NCBI RefSeq assembly: GCF_030316855.1
Contig: NZ_JASZYR010000017.1
Coordinates: 1-64,000, forward strand
Direction of reading: 5' to 3'
Length of the DNA: 64,000 bases
Source of the DNA: Variovorax sp. J22P240
Lineage (GTDB): Bacteria; Pseudomonadota; Gammaproteobacteria; Burkholderiales; Burkholderiaceae_C
Shown here: piece after piece, positions 37,788 through 46,248 of the stretch
How the letters are laid out: each line of letters begins with the position of its first letter
Numbering within the stretch: position 1 is the first letter of the stretch
The notes under the pieces: generated by a model
Databases searched by the model: none
What the model was told of the DNA's origin: nothing
What the model saw: the letters and a program-made list of their open reading frames with translations, nothing else
Program-made: the position numbers and the translations under genes

Positions 37788-38623
37788 GGCTTGGCCGCCG
37801 ACGGCACGTCCGGTGCGGTGGTCACCGGCGTGGCCGCTTCGCGCAGCGGCGCGAGGAAATTGACGAGGTCCAGTTGCAGCACGTCGTCGTCCTCCTTGCC
37901 GCGCACAGCCCGGTAGGAGGTGATCGCGCAGTTGGGGACGTCGCCCTGCCGGTCGATCTCGAGGATCTGCTTCTCGTCGAGGTGCTCCAGCAGATAGCGC
38001 ATGCAGTTCACGATCACCTGGTGCGCCACCACGAGCACGCGTCGCTGCGAATACTCCCGCGTGACCATCTCGATGAGGCTGCGCAGGCGCAGGATCACGT
38101 CACACCAACTCTCGCCGCCCGGTGGCCTGAAGTAGAACTTGCCCACGTGCGTGCGTTGCTCGTGCAGATCCGGATGCTTCTGCTGGATGCCGAATTTGGT
38201 GAGACGGTCGAGGATGCCGAATTCCTTCTCGCGCAGCCGCTCGTCCAGGCGCAGCGTCGCGGACGAACTCGCCCAGCGCGCGCGTTCGGCGACCAGCTGC
38301 GCGGTCTGGCGCGCGCGTTCGTACGGCGAGCAAAGAATCACCTCGGGTTGATCATTCGGTGCGAGGCTGGCGAACCAGTCCCCCACGGCGATGGATTGCT
38401 CGACGCCGAGGTCCGACAACGGCACATCGATGTCGCGCCAGGCCAGCTCGATGACGGCCAGGCCTCCGGACTCCGCGGCGTCGCGCGCCACGTTGCCTGC
38501 GCTCTGGCCGTGCCGCACGATCCACAGTTGTGCCGGCCAAGCGGTGCCCACGGGGCTGTCACTTCGCGCATTGGCTGCCTTCGGGTTCCGCGCCGCCACG
38601 ACCGCGCTGTCTCTGTCCATCAT
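37784..38623 (-). CDS. Histidine phosphatase (phosphoglycerate mutase-like) family protein
   Basis: The start is placed at the first of two adjacent ATGs, where AGGAAAGG stands about 7 bases upstream. The 279-residue protein has the catalytic RHG motif in LWIVRHGQSAGN, the second Arg in SPYERARQTA, Glu in LREKEFGILD and the second catalytic His in VLVVAHQVIVNCMR. These define the family, whose members act on small phosphates or sugar phosphates. It lacks a signal peptide. It is translationally coupled to nnrD, an unexpected but clear pairing; a metabolic link is not obvious. Confidence 0.88.
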   Translation of the reverse strand: MMDRDSAVVAARNPKAANARSDSPVGTAWPAQLWIVRHGQSAGNVARDAAESGGLAVIELAWRDIDVPLSDLGVEQSIAVGDWFASLAPNDQPEVILCSPYERARQTAQLVAERARWASSSATLRLDERLREKEFGILDRLTKFGIQQKHPDLHEQRTHVGKFYFRPPGGESWCDVILRLRSLIEMVTREYSQRRVLVVAHQVIVNCMRYLLEHLDEKQILEIDRQGDVPNCAITSYRAVRGKEDDDVLQLDLVNFLAPLREAATPVTTAPDVPSAAKP

Positions 38624-38729
38624 CGCGCGCCTTTCCTGAGAGTCGTGCCATGTTGGCCGGCCATGCATCGGCTCCAGTCGGCCGTGTCCTCTCGTTCAGG
38701 TAGTCCGCTTCCTCATCCGTGCAGCGCAG

Positions 38730-39086
38730 TCAGGCGCAGCGTGCGTAGACCAGTGCCAGATAGTCGGAATGCTTCCGAATCGCTTCCAGTTGCTGGAGCG
38801 TCGTGCCCGTCACGCGATCGGAGGGGTCGAATTTCAGGCTGCCGTCGGGCAGCAGGATGAAATGCGTCGTGCCGTGGGGCACGCCGCGGCCAGTGCCCGC
38901 GTTGACAAACCCGCACCCGGCCCCGGTCGCCCGGTTGTACTTCACATTGGAGAAGGTCGCGGAACTTGTCGGCAGTTTCCCCCGCACCTGCGCCTCCACT
39001 TTCCAGATCGGCCAGTAGAACCACCACGCGGCAAGACAGCCGACAAAAAGCGCGAGCCCGACCAGGATGGATGCCACTGCTCTCAT
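38730..39086 (-). CDS. Hypothetical membrane-anchored or exported protein, 118 residues
   Basis: A single N-terminal hydrophobic segment (ASILVGLALFVGCLAAWWFY) anchors or exports the protein. The remainder is soluble, with NVKYNRATGAGCGFVNAGTG and a C-terminal helix ending in VYARCA. The two Cys could pair. I do not recognise the family. It is the last leftward gene before a divergent LivK-like gene. Confidence 0.55.
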   Translation of the reverse strand: MRAVASILVGLALFVGCLAAWWFYWPIWKVEAQVRGKLPTSSATFSNVKYNRATGAGCGFVNAGTGRGVPHGTTHFILLPDGSLKFDPSDRVTGTTLQQLEAIRKHSDYLALVYARCA

Positions 39087-39345
39087 GCGTTCGCTCCGTC
39101 TTCAGGAGCGACCCATCATAGTGCACATGAGTACTTTGGTTTGTCGTTTTTTTCAGCACGCGGTCCGGCGCGCGGAGGCGGTGGCGGCCCCGTCGCGATA
39201 GGGGCCTGAAGTGCGAAATTTCGCACGGAAACGCGGGCCTCCGTCGCGCCGCTAGGGATATGTACGGGTCCGTCTACTAAAGCGGACGATGACGATGCGC
39301 GGCGCCTTCCATGGCCCCCTCCAACAAAGACAGGTCCCGCCCGCA

Positions 39346-40626
39346 ATGACAAAAACCAGAATCCTCCTCGCCGCCGCATGGGCGCTCGCAACCGGCAGCG
39401 CCCTGGCGCAAGCGGCGCCCTCCAACCCCTCCGTCCAGGGCCCCGTCACGCCCCCCGCCGCTGCGGCCGGCACGATCAAGATCGGGCTCATCGGCCCGCT
39501 GACCGGCCCGTCCTCCGACTTCGGGCTCCCGATGCTCAACGGGGTCAAGCTCGCCATCGACGAGATCAATTCGTTCGGCGGCTACCTGGGCCGTCCGCTG
39601 GAGCTCGTGATCAAGGATGACCAGGCCAATCCCGACCTGGGCCTCAAGCTGTCGCAGGAGCTCGTCAAGGAAAAGGTCATCGCGACGATCGGGTTCTGCA
39701 ACACGGGCGTCGCGATGAGGTCGATCGAGGTCTTCCAAGCCAACCAACTGCCGCTGCTCGTGCCGTGCACGACCGGGACGCCGGTCACGACCAAGTTTGC
39801 GCCGGCGGACAGCTTCATCTTCCGCAATGCGCCGGCCGACGCGATCCAGGCACCGTTCATGGTGGACGAGATCGTGGCCCGCAAGCTGACGAAGGTGGCG
39901 GTCTTTGCAGACAACACGGGTTACGGCGAAGCCGGCCTGAACGATGTGCAGAAGGCACTCGAGCGGAGGAACCTCAAGCCCGTCTACGTGGGCCGCTTCG
40001 ACCTCGGCGTCAAGGACGTGACGGAGCAGTTGAAGGAAGCTCGCAACGCCGGCGCGGACGTGCTGTTCATCTACACCATCGCACCCCAGAACGCCGTCGT
40101 GGCCAAGGGCCGTCATGCGCTCGGGTGGAAGGTGCCGCAGGTCGGCGCCTGGGCCCTCTCGTTTCCCCTGTTCATCGATGGCGCAAAGGAAGCCGCCGAA
40201 GGATCGTTGATGGCGTTGAGCTTCGTGGCCGAACCGACCAACGAGCGGCGCGCAACCTTCCTGGCCAGCTACGCGCGGAAGTTCAATGCCGCCAGGATTC
40301 CCGTCCCCATGGCGGCAGCGCAGGCCTACGACGCGACCTATCTGCTGGCGCACGCCGTGCTGAGCCTGCCGAGCGACAAGCTCAGCGGACCCCACATCAA
40401 GCAGGCGCTGGAGCAACCCAAGCGCGCGTACTACGGCGTCGTGACCACCTATGACAAGCCTTTCCGCAACGACAGGGAAGCACTCTCGCAGAACATGCTG
40501 GTGGTCGGCACGGTGAAGAACGGCCTGGTGACCTTCGCCCATCCCGAAGACGCAATGCGCAACCACGTGGTCCAGCGCAAGCGGATTGCGGATGCCGATC
40601 GGAGCGCAAGAGGCAACGGGTCGTGA
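39346..40626 (+). CDS. Branched-chain amino acid ABC transporter-type substrate-binding protein
   Basis: The start MTKTRILLAAAWALATG begins a good signal peptide ending at ALAQA; an in-frame ATG at 39289 would add unlikely residues before it. The mature part is a LivK/Peripla_BP_6 protein: KIGLIGPLTGPSSDFGLPML, GVKLAIDEINSFGGYLGRPL, IGFCNTGVAMRSIEVFQANQ and FRNAPADAIQAPFMVDEIV. Such proteins bind amino acids, aromatic acids or other small acids. No liv permease or ATPase is nearby, so it is an orphan and its ligand is open. Confidence 0.9.
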   Translation: MTKTRILLAAAWALATGSALAQAAPSNPSVQGPVTPPAAAAGTIKIGLIGPLTGPSSDFGLPMLNGVKLAIDEINSFGGYLGRPLELVIKDDQANPDLGLKLSQELVKEKVIATIGFCNTGVAMRSIEVFQANQLPLLVPCTTGTPVTTKFAPADSFIFRNAPADAIQAPFMVDEIVARKLTKVAVFADNTGYGEAGLNDVQKALERRNLKPVYVGRFDLGVKDVTEQLKEARNAGADVLFIYTIAPQNAVVAKGRHALGWKVPQVGAWALSFPLFIDGAKEAAEGSLMALSFVAEPTNERRATFLASYARKFNAARIPVPMAAAQAYDATYLLAHAVLSLPSDKLSGPHIKQALEQPKRAYYGVVTTYDKPFRNDREALSQNMLVVGTVKNGLVTFAHPEDAMRNHVVQRKRIADADRSARGNGS

Positions 40627-40646
40627 GGCGGACAAGGACACCTGGT

Positions 40647-41645
40647 CTATGAAATGACGACATTCGCATAGCGCACCAGGGCTCGCGGGAAACGCACCCC
40701 GAGCGTCCTGGCTGTCTTGATGTTCAGGGCCAGAACGTACCGCGTGCTCTGTTCCACCGGCAGATCCGCGGGCCGCGCACCGTCGAGGATCCTGGCGACG
40801 AAGGAGGCGGCCCGGCGAATGCCTTCGCCGCCGTCCGCGCCATAGGCCATGAAACCTCCGAGCCAGGCGAAACCGGCATAGCCCGCGACAGAAGGCAGCC
40901 TGTGCGCCAGAGACATCTCGGCCACCCGTCCCAGATGAAAGCTGGTGCGCGGCTCCGTGAGGACCGTCAGTGCCGTCGCGCCGGCTCTCTTGCATTCGAG
41001 GAACGCGTCGTCAAGATCTGCCATCCCGTTCAAGTTCATCTCGACCAGATGCACGCCCAGTTTCTGGGCCGCGGCCTGCGTGTTCCTCGCTTCGACCCGC
41101 GCGCGTGAGTCCGCAAAGCTGAACACCGCGATGCGCATGGTGGCCGGAACCGCGTCGCGCAACAACGCCAATCGCTTACCGGCGTGCTCGGCCGTGGGCA
41201 TGTAGATGCCGGTCAGATTGCCTCCCGGACGGGCCAGACTGTCGATCAGTCCGAATTCCACCGGGTCACCGAACACGACAAACACAACGGGGAGCGCGCC
41301 GGTCACGTGCCTGGCGGCCAGGGCGATCGGCGACCCCATGGCCACGAGGGCATCGACCCGCGTCGCGAGCAGGTCCTGCACGCTGCGCACCGGGTCGACG
41401 CCGTCGCCCACGTAGCGAGTCTCGACGGCCAGATTCCGGCCCTCGACCCAGCCGAGCTGGCGCAAGGTGTCGCGCAAGAGCACTTCCCTGGAGGTCGGCC
41501 CGAACGTGGTGGACGCCGCGCCCAGCCACAGGACGCCGATCCGCCGCGAAGCGGCCGCCTTCGTTCGCTGCGCCGATAGCCCTCCGGGCGCGAACAAGGC
41601 AGGCAGTGCCAATACGCTGCGTCGTGTCAAACACCGGCCGTTCAT
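40647..41645 (-). CDS. ABC transporter substrate-binding protein, PF04392 type (second copy)
   Basis: The start MNGRCLTRRSVLALPALF is a Tat/Sec-like signal peptide. The mature protein shows the ABC_sub_bind pattern: RRIGVLWLGAASTTFGPTSR, VDALVAMGSPIALAARHVTG, FVVFGDPVEFGLIDSLARPG and the C-terminal YVLALNIKTARTLGVRFPRA. It belongs to the same family as the gene at 3713-4756 but is clearly diverged. It ends 20 bases from the convergent LivK-like gene and has no transporter partner nearby. Confidence 0.85.
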   Translation of the reverse strand: MNGRCLTRRSVLALPALFAPGGLSAQRTKAAASRRIGVLWLGAASTTFGPTSREVLLRDTLRQLGWVEGRNLAVETRYVGDGVDPVRSVQDLLATRVDALVAMGSPIALAARHVTGALPVVFVVFGDPVEFGLIDSLARPGGNLTGIYMPTAEHAGKRLALLRDAVPATMRIAVFSFADSRARVEARNTQAAAQKLGVHLVEMNLNGMADLDDAFLECKRAGATALTVLTEPRTSFHLGRVAEMSLAHRLPSVAGYAGFAWLGGFMAYGADGGEGIRRAASFVARILDGARPADLPVEQSTRYVLALNIKTARTLGVRFPRALVRYANVVIS

Positions 41646-41843
41646 CGGGCTACCTTCGCATTGGGCGACGCGTTTCACGGGCCGCTAGGTTGGCACGCTT
41701 CAGGCGGGGCGAAGCGTTCGCGATTGTTACTTCCCCTTGGGTTTGCAACCGCGGCAGCGATGCGCATGTTCGATGCGCATGGGAACGACACGTCGCTCAC
41801 GTCGGGGCCGCCCCCGAGTCCTGTCCTCCATACTGGGAGCCGA

Positions 41844-41906
41844 GCGTTCGCGTTCGCGTTCGCGTTCGCACTCGACCTCGACCTCGACCTCGACCTCGAC
41901 CTCGAC
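41844..41906. repeat. Two adjoining hexanucleotide microsatellites
   Basis: Four tandem copies of GCGTTC (41844-41867) are followed by GCA and then six tandem copies of CTCGAC (41871-41906). They end 43 bases before the ankyrin-protein start. Both unit lengths are multiples of three, so copy changes would not shift a reading frame but would alter promoter spacing. Confidence 0.9.
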
Positions 41907-41949
41907 CACGAGCCGAGATCCCGGCCGCGACCACAAAGAGGAGACCTGC

Positions 41950-42582
41950 ATGCCTCAGCCGTCCAAGACCTCACTCTTCGCTGCGGCGAAGCGCTGGGAT
42001 GCGGCTTCGGTCGCGGAGTCCTTGTCCAGGATGCCCCGGCTGGTCGATGCGACCGACGCCCGAGGCCGTACGGCGCTGCATCTCGCGTGTTCCGTGAAGC
42101 CCGGCAGCGCCCCACTCGGGGAGGCTCACGGGCTCCAGACAGTGTCCGCGCTGCTCGACGCTGGCGCCCACCTCGAGGGCGAGGTGCCCATGGACGAGGA
42201 CGAAGGTGACTTTCGCGCGACGCCCCTCTGGTATGCCGTTGCGCGCGGCGAGAACGTGCCTCTGGTCACCTTCCTCGTGAAGCGTGGGGCGAATGCAAGC
42301 TACGCCCTATGGGCAGCGGTTTGGCGTGACGACGACGCGATGGGCCGAATCCTGCTCGGGGCGAGACCCGAGCTCGACCTGCGAGCGCACGGCGAAACCC
42401 CTCTGTTCTATGCGGCCCGGCTGAAGCGCCTGAAGACGCTGGAACTCTTGATCGAGGCCGGGGCCAACGCCGCCATTGCCGACTCCAAAGGTCGTGACGC
42501 GGTCGACATCGCGCAGGCGCGACGCTTGCCGGAGCACCTCATCAGTCGCCTGGAGCGCCTGCGAAAGAAGCGCCTCGGCTAG
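41950..42582 (+). CDS. Ankyrin-repeat protein
   Basis: The start is placed at MPQPSKTSLFAAAKRWDA, with GAGGAGA about 6 bases upstream. Upstream in-frame codons only translate the microsatellites (SRSRSR, STSTST). The 210 residues form about five ankyrin-like units, including ARGRTALHLACS, RATPLWYAVARGENVPLVTF, HGETPLFYAARLKRLKTLEL and SKGRDAVDIAQ. Ankyrin proteins bind other proteins; no enzymatic part or signal peptide is present. The gene stands alone. The hexanucleotide repeats just upstream may tune its expression. Confidence 0.85.
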   Translation: MPQPSKTSLFAAAKRWDAASVAESLSRMPRLVDATDARGRTALHLACSVKPGSAPLGEAHGLQTVSALLDAGAHLEGEVPMDEDEGDFRATPLWYAVARGENVPLVTFLVKRGANASYALWAAVWRDDDAMGRILLGARPELDLRAHGETPLFYAARLKRLKTLELLIEAGANAAIADSKGRDAVDIAQARRLPEHLISRLERLRKKRLG

Positions 42583-42740
42583 GCAAGGCAAAGCGGTCAA
42601 GCCGCTCAAAGGGAAACGCCGACCCGGGGGCAACTTGCGACGTCATGCCGAGCGCCGGGCTGGCGAGCGATGTGTCTTAGGAGGTGGTCCGGCCGAGCCG
42701 ATGGGTGCACCATGGCCTCACCGCGTTTCCAGATCTCTCC

Positions 42741-43076
42741 ATGCGACCGGCCCTCTCGTTGCCCTCCCCGCCCCGCGCCATCGGATCGCTCCTGGCGGCT
42801 GCGGGTCTGTCCTTCGCGGGTGCTGCGCCCCCACTGACCGCGGAGCAGCCCAAGATCTGTGACGAACTCGCCAACGTCAGCGTCGAGATGAACAGGGCGC
42901 GCAAGCAAGGAATTCCTCAAGCCCGGGTCGCGGCCGCTGCTGCGGCCGGGGCTACCGGTGCCGGGACAAGCAAGGCGATGGAAGAGATCGCCCAGGCCGT
43001 CTATGACATGCGCAACGACAATGATGAAACGGTCCGGGCGCGCGTGGCAAGCGAATGCAGAAGGACCCATCGCTAG
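42741..43076 (+). CDS. Hypothetical exported protein, 111 residues
   Basis: The start is set at MRPALSLPSPPRAIGSLLAA, a plausible signal peptide with cleavage near AGAAPP. The mature part has two Cys (KICDELANVS and SECRRTHR) that may pair, and a Gly/Ala-rich middle (AAAAAAGATGAG). No strong ribosome site is seen. The family is not recognised; periplasmic location is inferred. Confidence 0.5.
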   Translation: MRPALSLPSPPRAIGSLLAAAGLSFAGAAPPLTAEQPKICDELANVSVEMNRARKQGIPQARVAAAAAAGATGAGTSKAMEEIAQAVYDMRNDNDETVRARVASECRRTHR

Positions 43077-43148
43077 GAGCGGCGCTGCAACACCAACGCG
43101 CGCCCCCCGGCATCGCTCACCGCCAACGAAGTGCAAGAGGCCCGCGCC

Positions 43149-43652
43149 TCAATCCTTCGCGCGAGCGGCGTTGCGCAGGTCGCGGATCTGGTCGTGGTTG
43201 CGCTGGGCGCCCGCAGCCTGCCGCTCCACCACGCTGCGTACGTCCGCAGGCAGGTTCTGCTTGAGCGCCTTGCGATAGCGCGCCACGGCCGTGTCCTCTC
43301 CGCGCTCGCAGGATTCGAGGATCGAGAGCTCGCTGTTCGCGCCGAGCGACCCCTTCACATGGACCCAACCGCGATGGACCGCGCCGGCGGCGGTGCCGCC
43401 ATCGGCCGGCTTGCCCCCGTAGGACGTGATCAGTTGCAGCAATTCGCTCTCCGCCTGGCGACATCCCTCTGCCCGGCTCGCGAACAACTGCTTGGCGGCC
43501 GGCGATTCGACCTCTTCGGCGCAGGCGAGGAAGCCGTAGCCGCCGTCGCGCGTGTTCTCGAGCAGGTCGTTGAGGATGTCGACCACCTCGTCCTTGGTCA
43601 GGGGTTCGGCGTTGCGATCGCCCGGGTCGAGCATGTCTTTGTCGAGTGCCAT
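43149..43652 (-). CDS. PA2169-family four-helix-bundle stress protein (DUF2383)
   Basis: The start MALDKDMLDPGD is chosen since AAAGGA lies 9-10 bases upstream. The 167-residue protein has the family's layout: EVVDILNDLLENTRDGGYGF, FASRAEGCRQAESELLQLIT, a Gly-rich turn (SYGGKPADGGTAAGAVHRGW) and RYRKALKQNLPADVRSVVER. DUF2383 proteins are ferritin-like helical bundles linked to general stress. Three dyad sequences stand just upstream of the gene. Confidence 0.85.
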   Translation of the reverse strand: MALDKDMLDPGDRNAEPLTKDEVVDILNDLLENTRDGGYGFLACAEEVESPAAKQLFASRAEGCRQAESELLQLITSYGGKPADGGTAAGAVHRGWVHVKGSLGANSELSILESCERGEDTAVARYRKALKQNLPADVRSVVERQAAGAQRNHDQIRDLRNAARAKD

Positions 43653-43670
43653 GGTGAAAATCCTTTCAAG

Positions 43671-43757
43671 GGCCTTCCAGGAAGGCCGGTTTGAGAACCC
43701 GGGTTGTTTCCCCGGGACATGAGCCACCTTCGTCGCGATGACGGCTGAGAGCCGTCA
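43671..43757. promoter_or_regulatory. Cluster of three inverted repeats upstream of the DUF2383 gene
   Basis: GGCCTTCC-A-GGAAGGCC (43671-43687), a CCCGGG pair flanking TTGTTTC (about 43697-43715) and the perfect hairpin TGACGGCT-GAG-AGCCGTCA (43739-43757) occur within 90 bases. The first begins 18 bases before the DUF2383 start. They may be operators or leader hairpins. Confidence 0.4.
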
Positions 43758-43805
43758 GCGGCGGGACTGGCCGCGTGTAGGGATTGACGTGCATGACGCT
43801 GTCAG

Positions 43806-43825
43806 GCAGCGCAGCGCAGCGCAGC
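43806..43825. repeat. Short tandem repeat (GCAGC x4)
   Basis: Four perfect copies of GCAGC are followed by one imperfect copy (GCAAC). It lies in the gap between the DUF2383 and transpeptidase genes. Confidence 0.6.
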
Positions 43826-43949
43826 GCAACGCCTCGGTCTTGGATGCGTGCGCCAGCCGCCGAGGTCTTTTGTCTGCTTGCGACTACAGCCCTCGACCGG
43901 TCACCCACCCTATGGTCCGACGGACTTCACTGCACTACCTGCCACCGCC

Positions 43950-44990
43950 ATGATGAATTTTCCGCGCCGATCCTTCCTCCGCACCGCGGCCTGCTTCGTT
44001 GTCGGCGCTTCGGGCGCCTCGCCATGGCTCTCGCATGCCGCAACGCCAAGCGACCGGAAAGCGCCCGCCGGTGTGTCCGGGCCCGCCGCGCTCGACAGGC
44101 TCAATGCGGCCAGCGAAACGCCGGTGCTCGCGCAAGGCTCCCGCGGTGCCGCGGTCATGCGCGCGCAGATCCTGCTCGACCGCGCCTGGTTCTCTCCCGG
44201 CGAGATCGACGGGGGCTTCGGCGCCAACATGCGCCGCGTGGTGACGGCCTACCAGAAATCGAACGGCCTTGACGCGAGCGGCAAGGTCGATGCCGCGACG
44301 TGGGCCGCGCTCCAGGCCGACACGGCCCCGCTGTTCGCCGCCTACGCCATCACCGAGAAGGACGTGGCCGGGCCTTACGCGCCGACGCCGAAAGAAATGA
44401 CCGATCGCGCCAAGCTCAAGTCGATGAGCTACGAGAACCTGCGCGAAGCGATCTCGGAGAGGCACCACATGTCGCCCAAGGCCCTGGCCGACCTGAATCG
44501 CGGCGCGAAATACCAGGCCGGCGACGAGATCGTGGTCGTCAACGTCACGGGCGCGGCGGATGCCGGCGTCGTCAAGGCCGCGAAGTCGATCGAGATCGAC
44601 AAGAGCGAACACATGCTGTTCGTTCTCGATGGCTCAGGCAAGCCACTCGCGGGCTTCCCGATCAGCATCGGCGGGCCGCTCGACCCGCTGCCGCTCGGCA
44701 CGATGAAGATCATCAACGAGGTCAAGGACCCGACCTTCACCTACAACCCGGCGATCCTCAAGAAAGTGCCCGCCGGCGCCACCAAGGTCGACGTCCCGGC
44801 GGGGCCGAACAACCCGATCGGCAATGTGTGGATGGGGCTGTCAAAGCCGCACTGGGGCATCCACGGCACGCCGGCGCCCGATCGCGTGGGGCATGACGAG
44901 ACCAATGGCTGCATCCACCTGACCAACTGGGACGCGGCGCGCGTCTCCCAGCTGGCGAAGGCGGGCTTCGCCGTCGAGGTGAAGGCCTAA
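43950..44990 (+). CDS. L,D-transpeptidase with peptidoglycan-binding domain
   Basis: The start MMNFPRRSFLRTAACFVVGA is a twin-arginine-type signal peptide. The 346 residues contain a PG_binding_1 domain (about 62-115, GSRGAAVMRAQILLDRAWFS), a LysM-like middle (AISERHHMSPKALADLNRGA, then YQAGDEIVV) and a YkuD catalytic domain (about 205-345) with the motif GIHGTPAPDRVGHDETNGCI followed by HLTN, which has the active Cys and His. Such enzymes crosslink peptidoglycan or attach lipoproteins. It is 10 bp before an M23-type hydrolase gene, making a wall-remodelling pair. Confidence 0.92.
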   Translation: MMNFPRRSFLRTAACFVVGASGASPWLSHAATPSDRKAPAGVSGPAALDRLNAASETPVLAQGSRGAAVMRAQILLDRAWFSPGEIDGGFGANMRRVVTAYQKSNGLDASGKVDAATWAALQADTAPLFAAYAITEKDVAGPYAPTPKEMTDRAKLKSMSYENLREAISERHHMSPKALADLNRGAKYQAGDEIVVVNVTGAADAGVVKAAKSIEIDKSEHMLFVLDGSGKPLAGFPISIGGPLDPLPLGTMKIINEVKDPTFTYNPAILKKVPAGATKVDVPAGPNNPIGNVWMGLSKPHWGIHGTPAPDRVGHDETNGCIHLTNWDAARVSQLAKAGFAVEVKA

Positions 44991-45000
44991 GGGAGGGCCG

Positions 45001-45540
45001 GTGCGCCTGTCGCGACGACACCTGGGAATGGCTGCCGCATGCCTGGTCGCGCCACGCTGGGCGACGGCGCAGGTCGACATCGAGCACGCCGGGGCGGCGC
45101 TGCTCGCCGCGCGTGCGTTGCGGTTCCCGGTCGACGGCATCCGGCCCGAGACCGTGCGCGACACCTTCGACGACGGCCGCCCCGATCACCGCCACGAGGC
45201 GCTCGACATCATGGCCCCGCGCGGCACGCCGGTGCGCGCCGTGGACGACGGCAAGCTCGTCAAGCTGTTCGACAGCAAGCCGGGCGGGCTCACCGTCTTT
45301 CAGTTCGACCCCGCGAGCCAGCTCGCCTACTACTACGCGCACCTCGACCGCTATGCCGAAGGCCTGCACGAGGGCATGCAGCTTCGGCGCGGCGACCTGA
45401 TCGGCTACGTCGGCACGACCGGGAACGCTGCACCAAACGCGCCGCACCTGCACTTCGCGGTGTTCCTGCTCGGGCCGGAAAAACAGTGGTGGAAGGGCCA
45501 GGCGCTCAACCCGTACAACGCCTTGCGCGCGGCCCGATGA
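45001..45540 (+). CDS. M23-family metallopeptidase (LytM/peptidoglycan endopeptidase type)
   Basis: The gene begins with GTG right after the transpeptidase stop. Its N-terminus (RLSRRHLGMAAACLVAPRWA) looks like a Tat or Sec signal. The zinc ligands are HRHEALDIMAPRGTPV (H-x3-D) and HLHF, with the late His in the usual H-x-H; YYYAHLDRYAEGLHEGMQLR and GYVGTTGNA are typical LytM blocks. At 179 residues it is a bare catalytic domain. It should cleave peptide crosslinks in the wall, acting with the upstream L,D-transpeptidase. Confidence 0.9.
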   Translation: MRLSRRHLGMAAACLVAPRWATAQVDIEHAGAALLAARALRFPVDGIRPETVRDTFDDGRPDHRHEALDIMAPRGTPVRAVDDGKLVKLFDSKPGGLTVFQFDPASQLAYYYAHLDRYAEGLHEGMQLRRGDLIGYVGTTGNAAPNAPHLHFAVFLLGPEKQWWKGQALNPYNALRAAR

Positions 45541-45715
45541 CGCGATCCGCCGTGCTCGCCCTCGGTTGCGCCGAGCCGGCCCATGGTCCTACATCGCGTG
45601 TCTTGGCCAGCTCACACGCGCCGGCGTGGCCGCGCGCAAGCTGATCGCAAAAGCGTATGCGACGACACGACGACTGACGACATCGGCGGCGTCGCCCTAT
45701 CGAAGGAGTTCATGC

Positions 45716-46144
45716 ATGGAAACGCAAGAGTTGCATCGCGGGCGCTTGATCGATCACATCCAACTCGTGGTGCGCGATCTCGCCGCCAGCCAGGCGTTCT
45801 ACGAGGCCGTGTTCGAGGTGCTGAAGGTCCCGGTGGGTGGCACCGGCGAGGGCTACTTCTGGGCGGATGAACTGTTTGTTTCGACGGCGGACAGCGAGGC
45901 CGCCCAGGGGCAACTCACCGGGCGCCACCATCTGGCGTTCCAGGCCCAGGACCCAGCGATGGTCGACGCGTTCCACAAGGCCGCGCTCGCGAATGGCGGT
46001 ACCGACAATGGCCCCCCCGGCGAACGGCCCTACCACCCGGGTTACTACGCCGCCTTTGTGCTCGATCCCGACGGCAACAACATCGAGGCCGTGTTCCACG
46101 GCAAGGCCCAGCGCAGCGCCCCCTCGGTCAAGCTGACGTTCTGA
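45716..46144 (+). CDS. VOC-family (glyoxalase/bleomycin resistance-like) protein
   Basis: The start METQELHRGRLIDH is preceded by AAGGAG at 6-7 bases; the longer reading lacks this. The 142 residues show the paired beta-alpha-beta-beta-beta units: HIQLVVRDLAASQAFYEAVF, HHLAFQAQDPAMVDAFHKAA and YYAAFVLDPDGNNIEAVFHG. Metal ligands are probably His (HIQLV, HHLAF) and Glu (IEAVF). The family includes lyases, dioxygenases and resistance proteins; the substrate is not predictable. Confidence 0.9.
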   Translation: METQELHRGRLIDHIQLVVRDLAASQAFYEAVFEVLKVPVGGTGEGYFWADELFVSTADSEAAQGQLTGRHHLAFQAQDPAMVDAFHKAALANGGTDNGPPGERPYHPGYYAAFVLDPDGNNIEAVFHGKAQRSAPSVKLTF

Positions 46145-46248
46145 AGCTGCGCGCGCGGGTGCACGCGATCGGCGAATCTTCTTTACGGCGATCACCTACA
46201 ACCATCCGTCGCTTGGAAGCGTAGGCTGGCCCGGAGACAAGGAGGCCC

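Noticed and set aside
41844..41906. The hexanucleotide repeats considered as a CRISPR array
   Set aside because: The units are contiguous 6-mers without spacers.
43738..43953. A 71-codon frame across the hairpin and GCAGC repeat
   Set aside because: It would translate the repeat region, lacks a ribosome site and overlaps the transpeptidase start.
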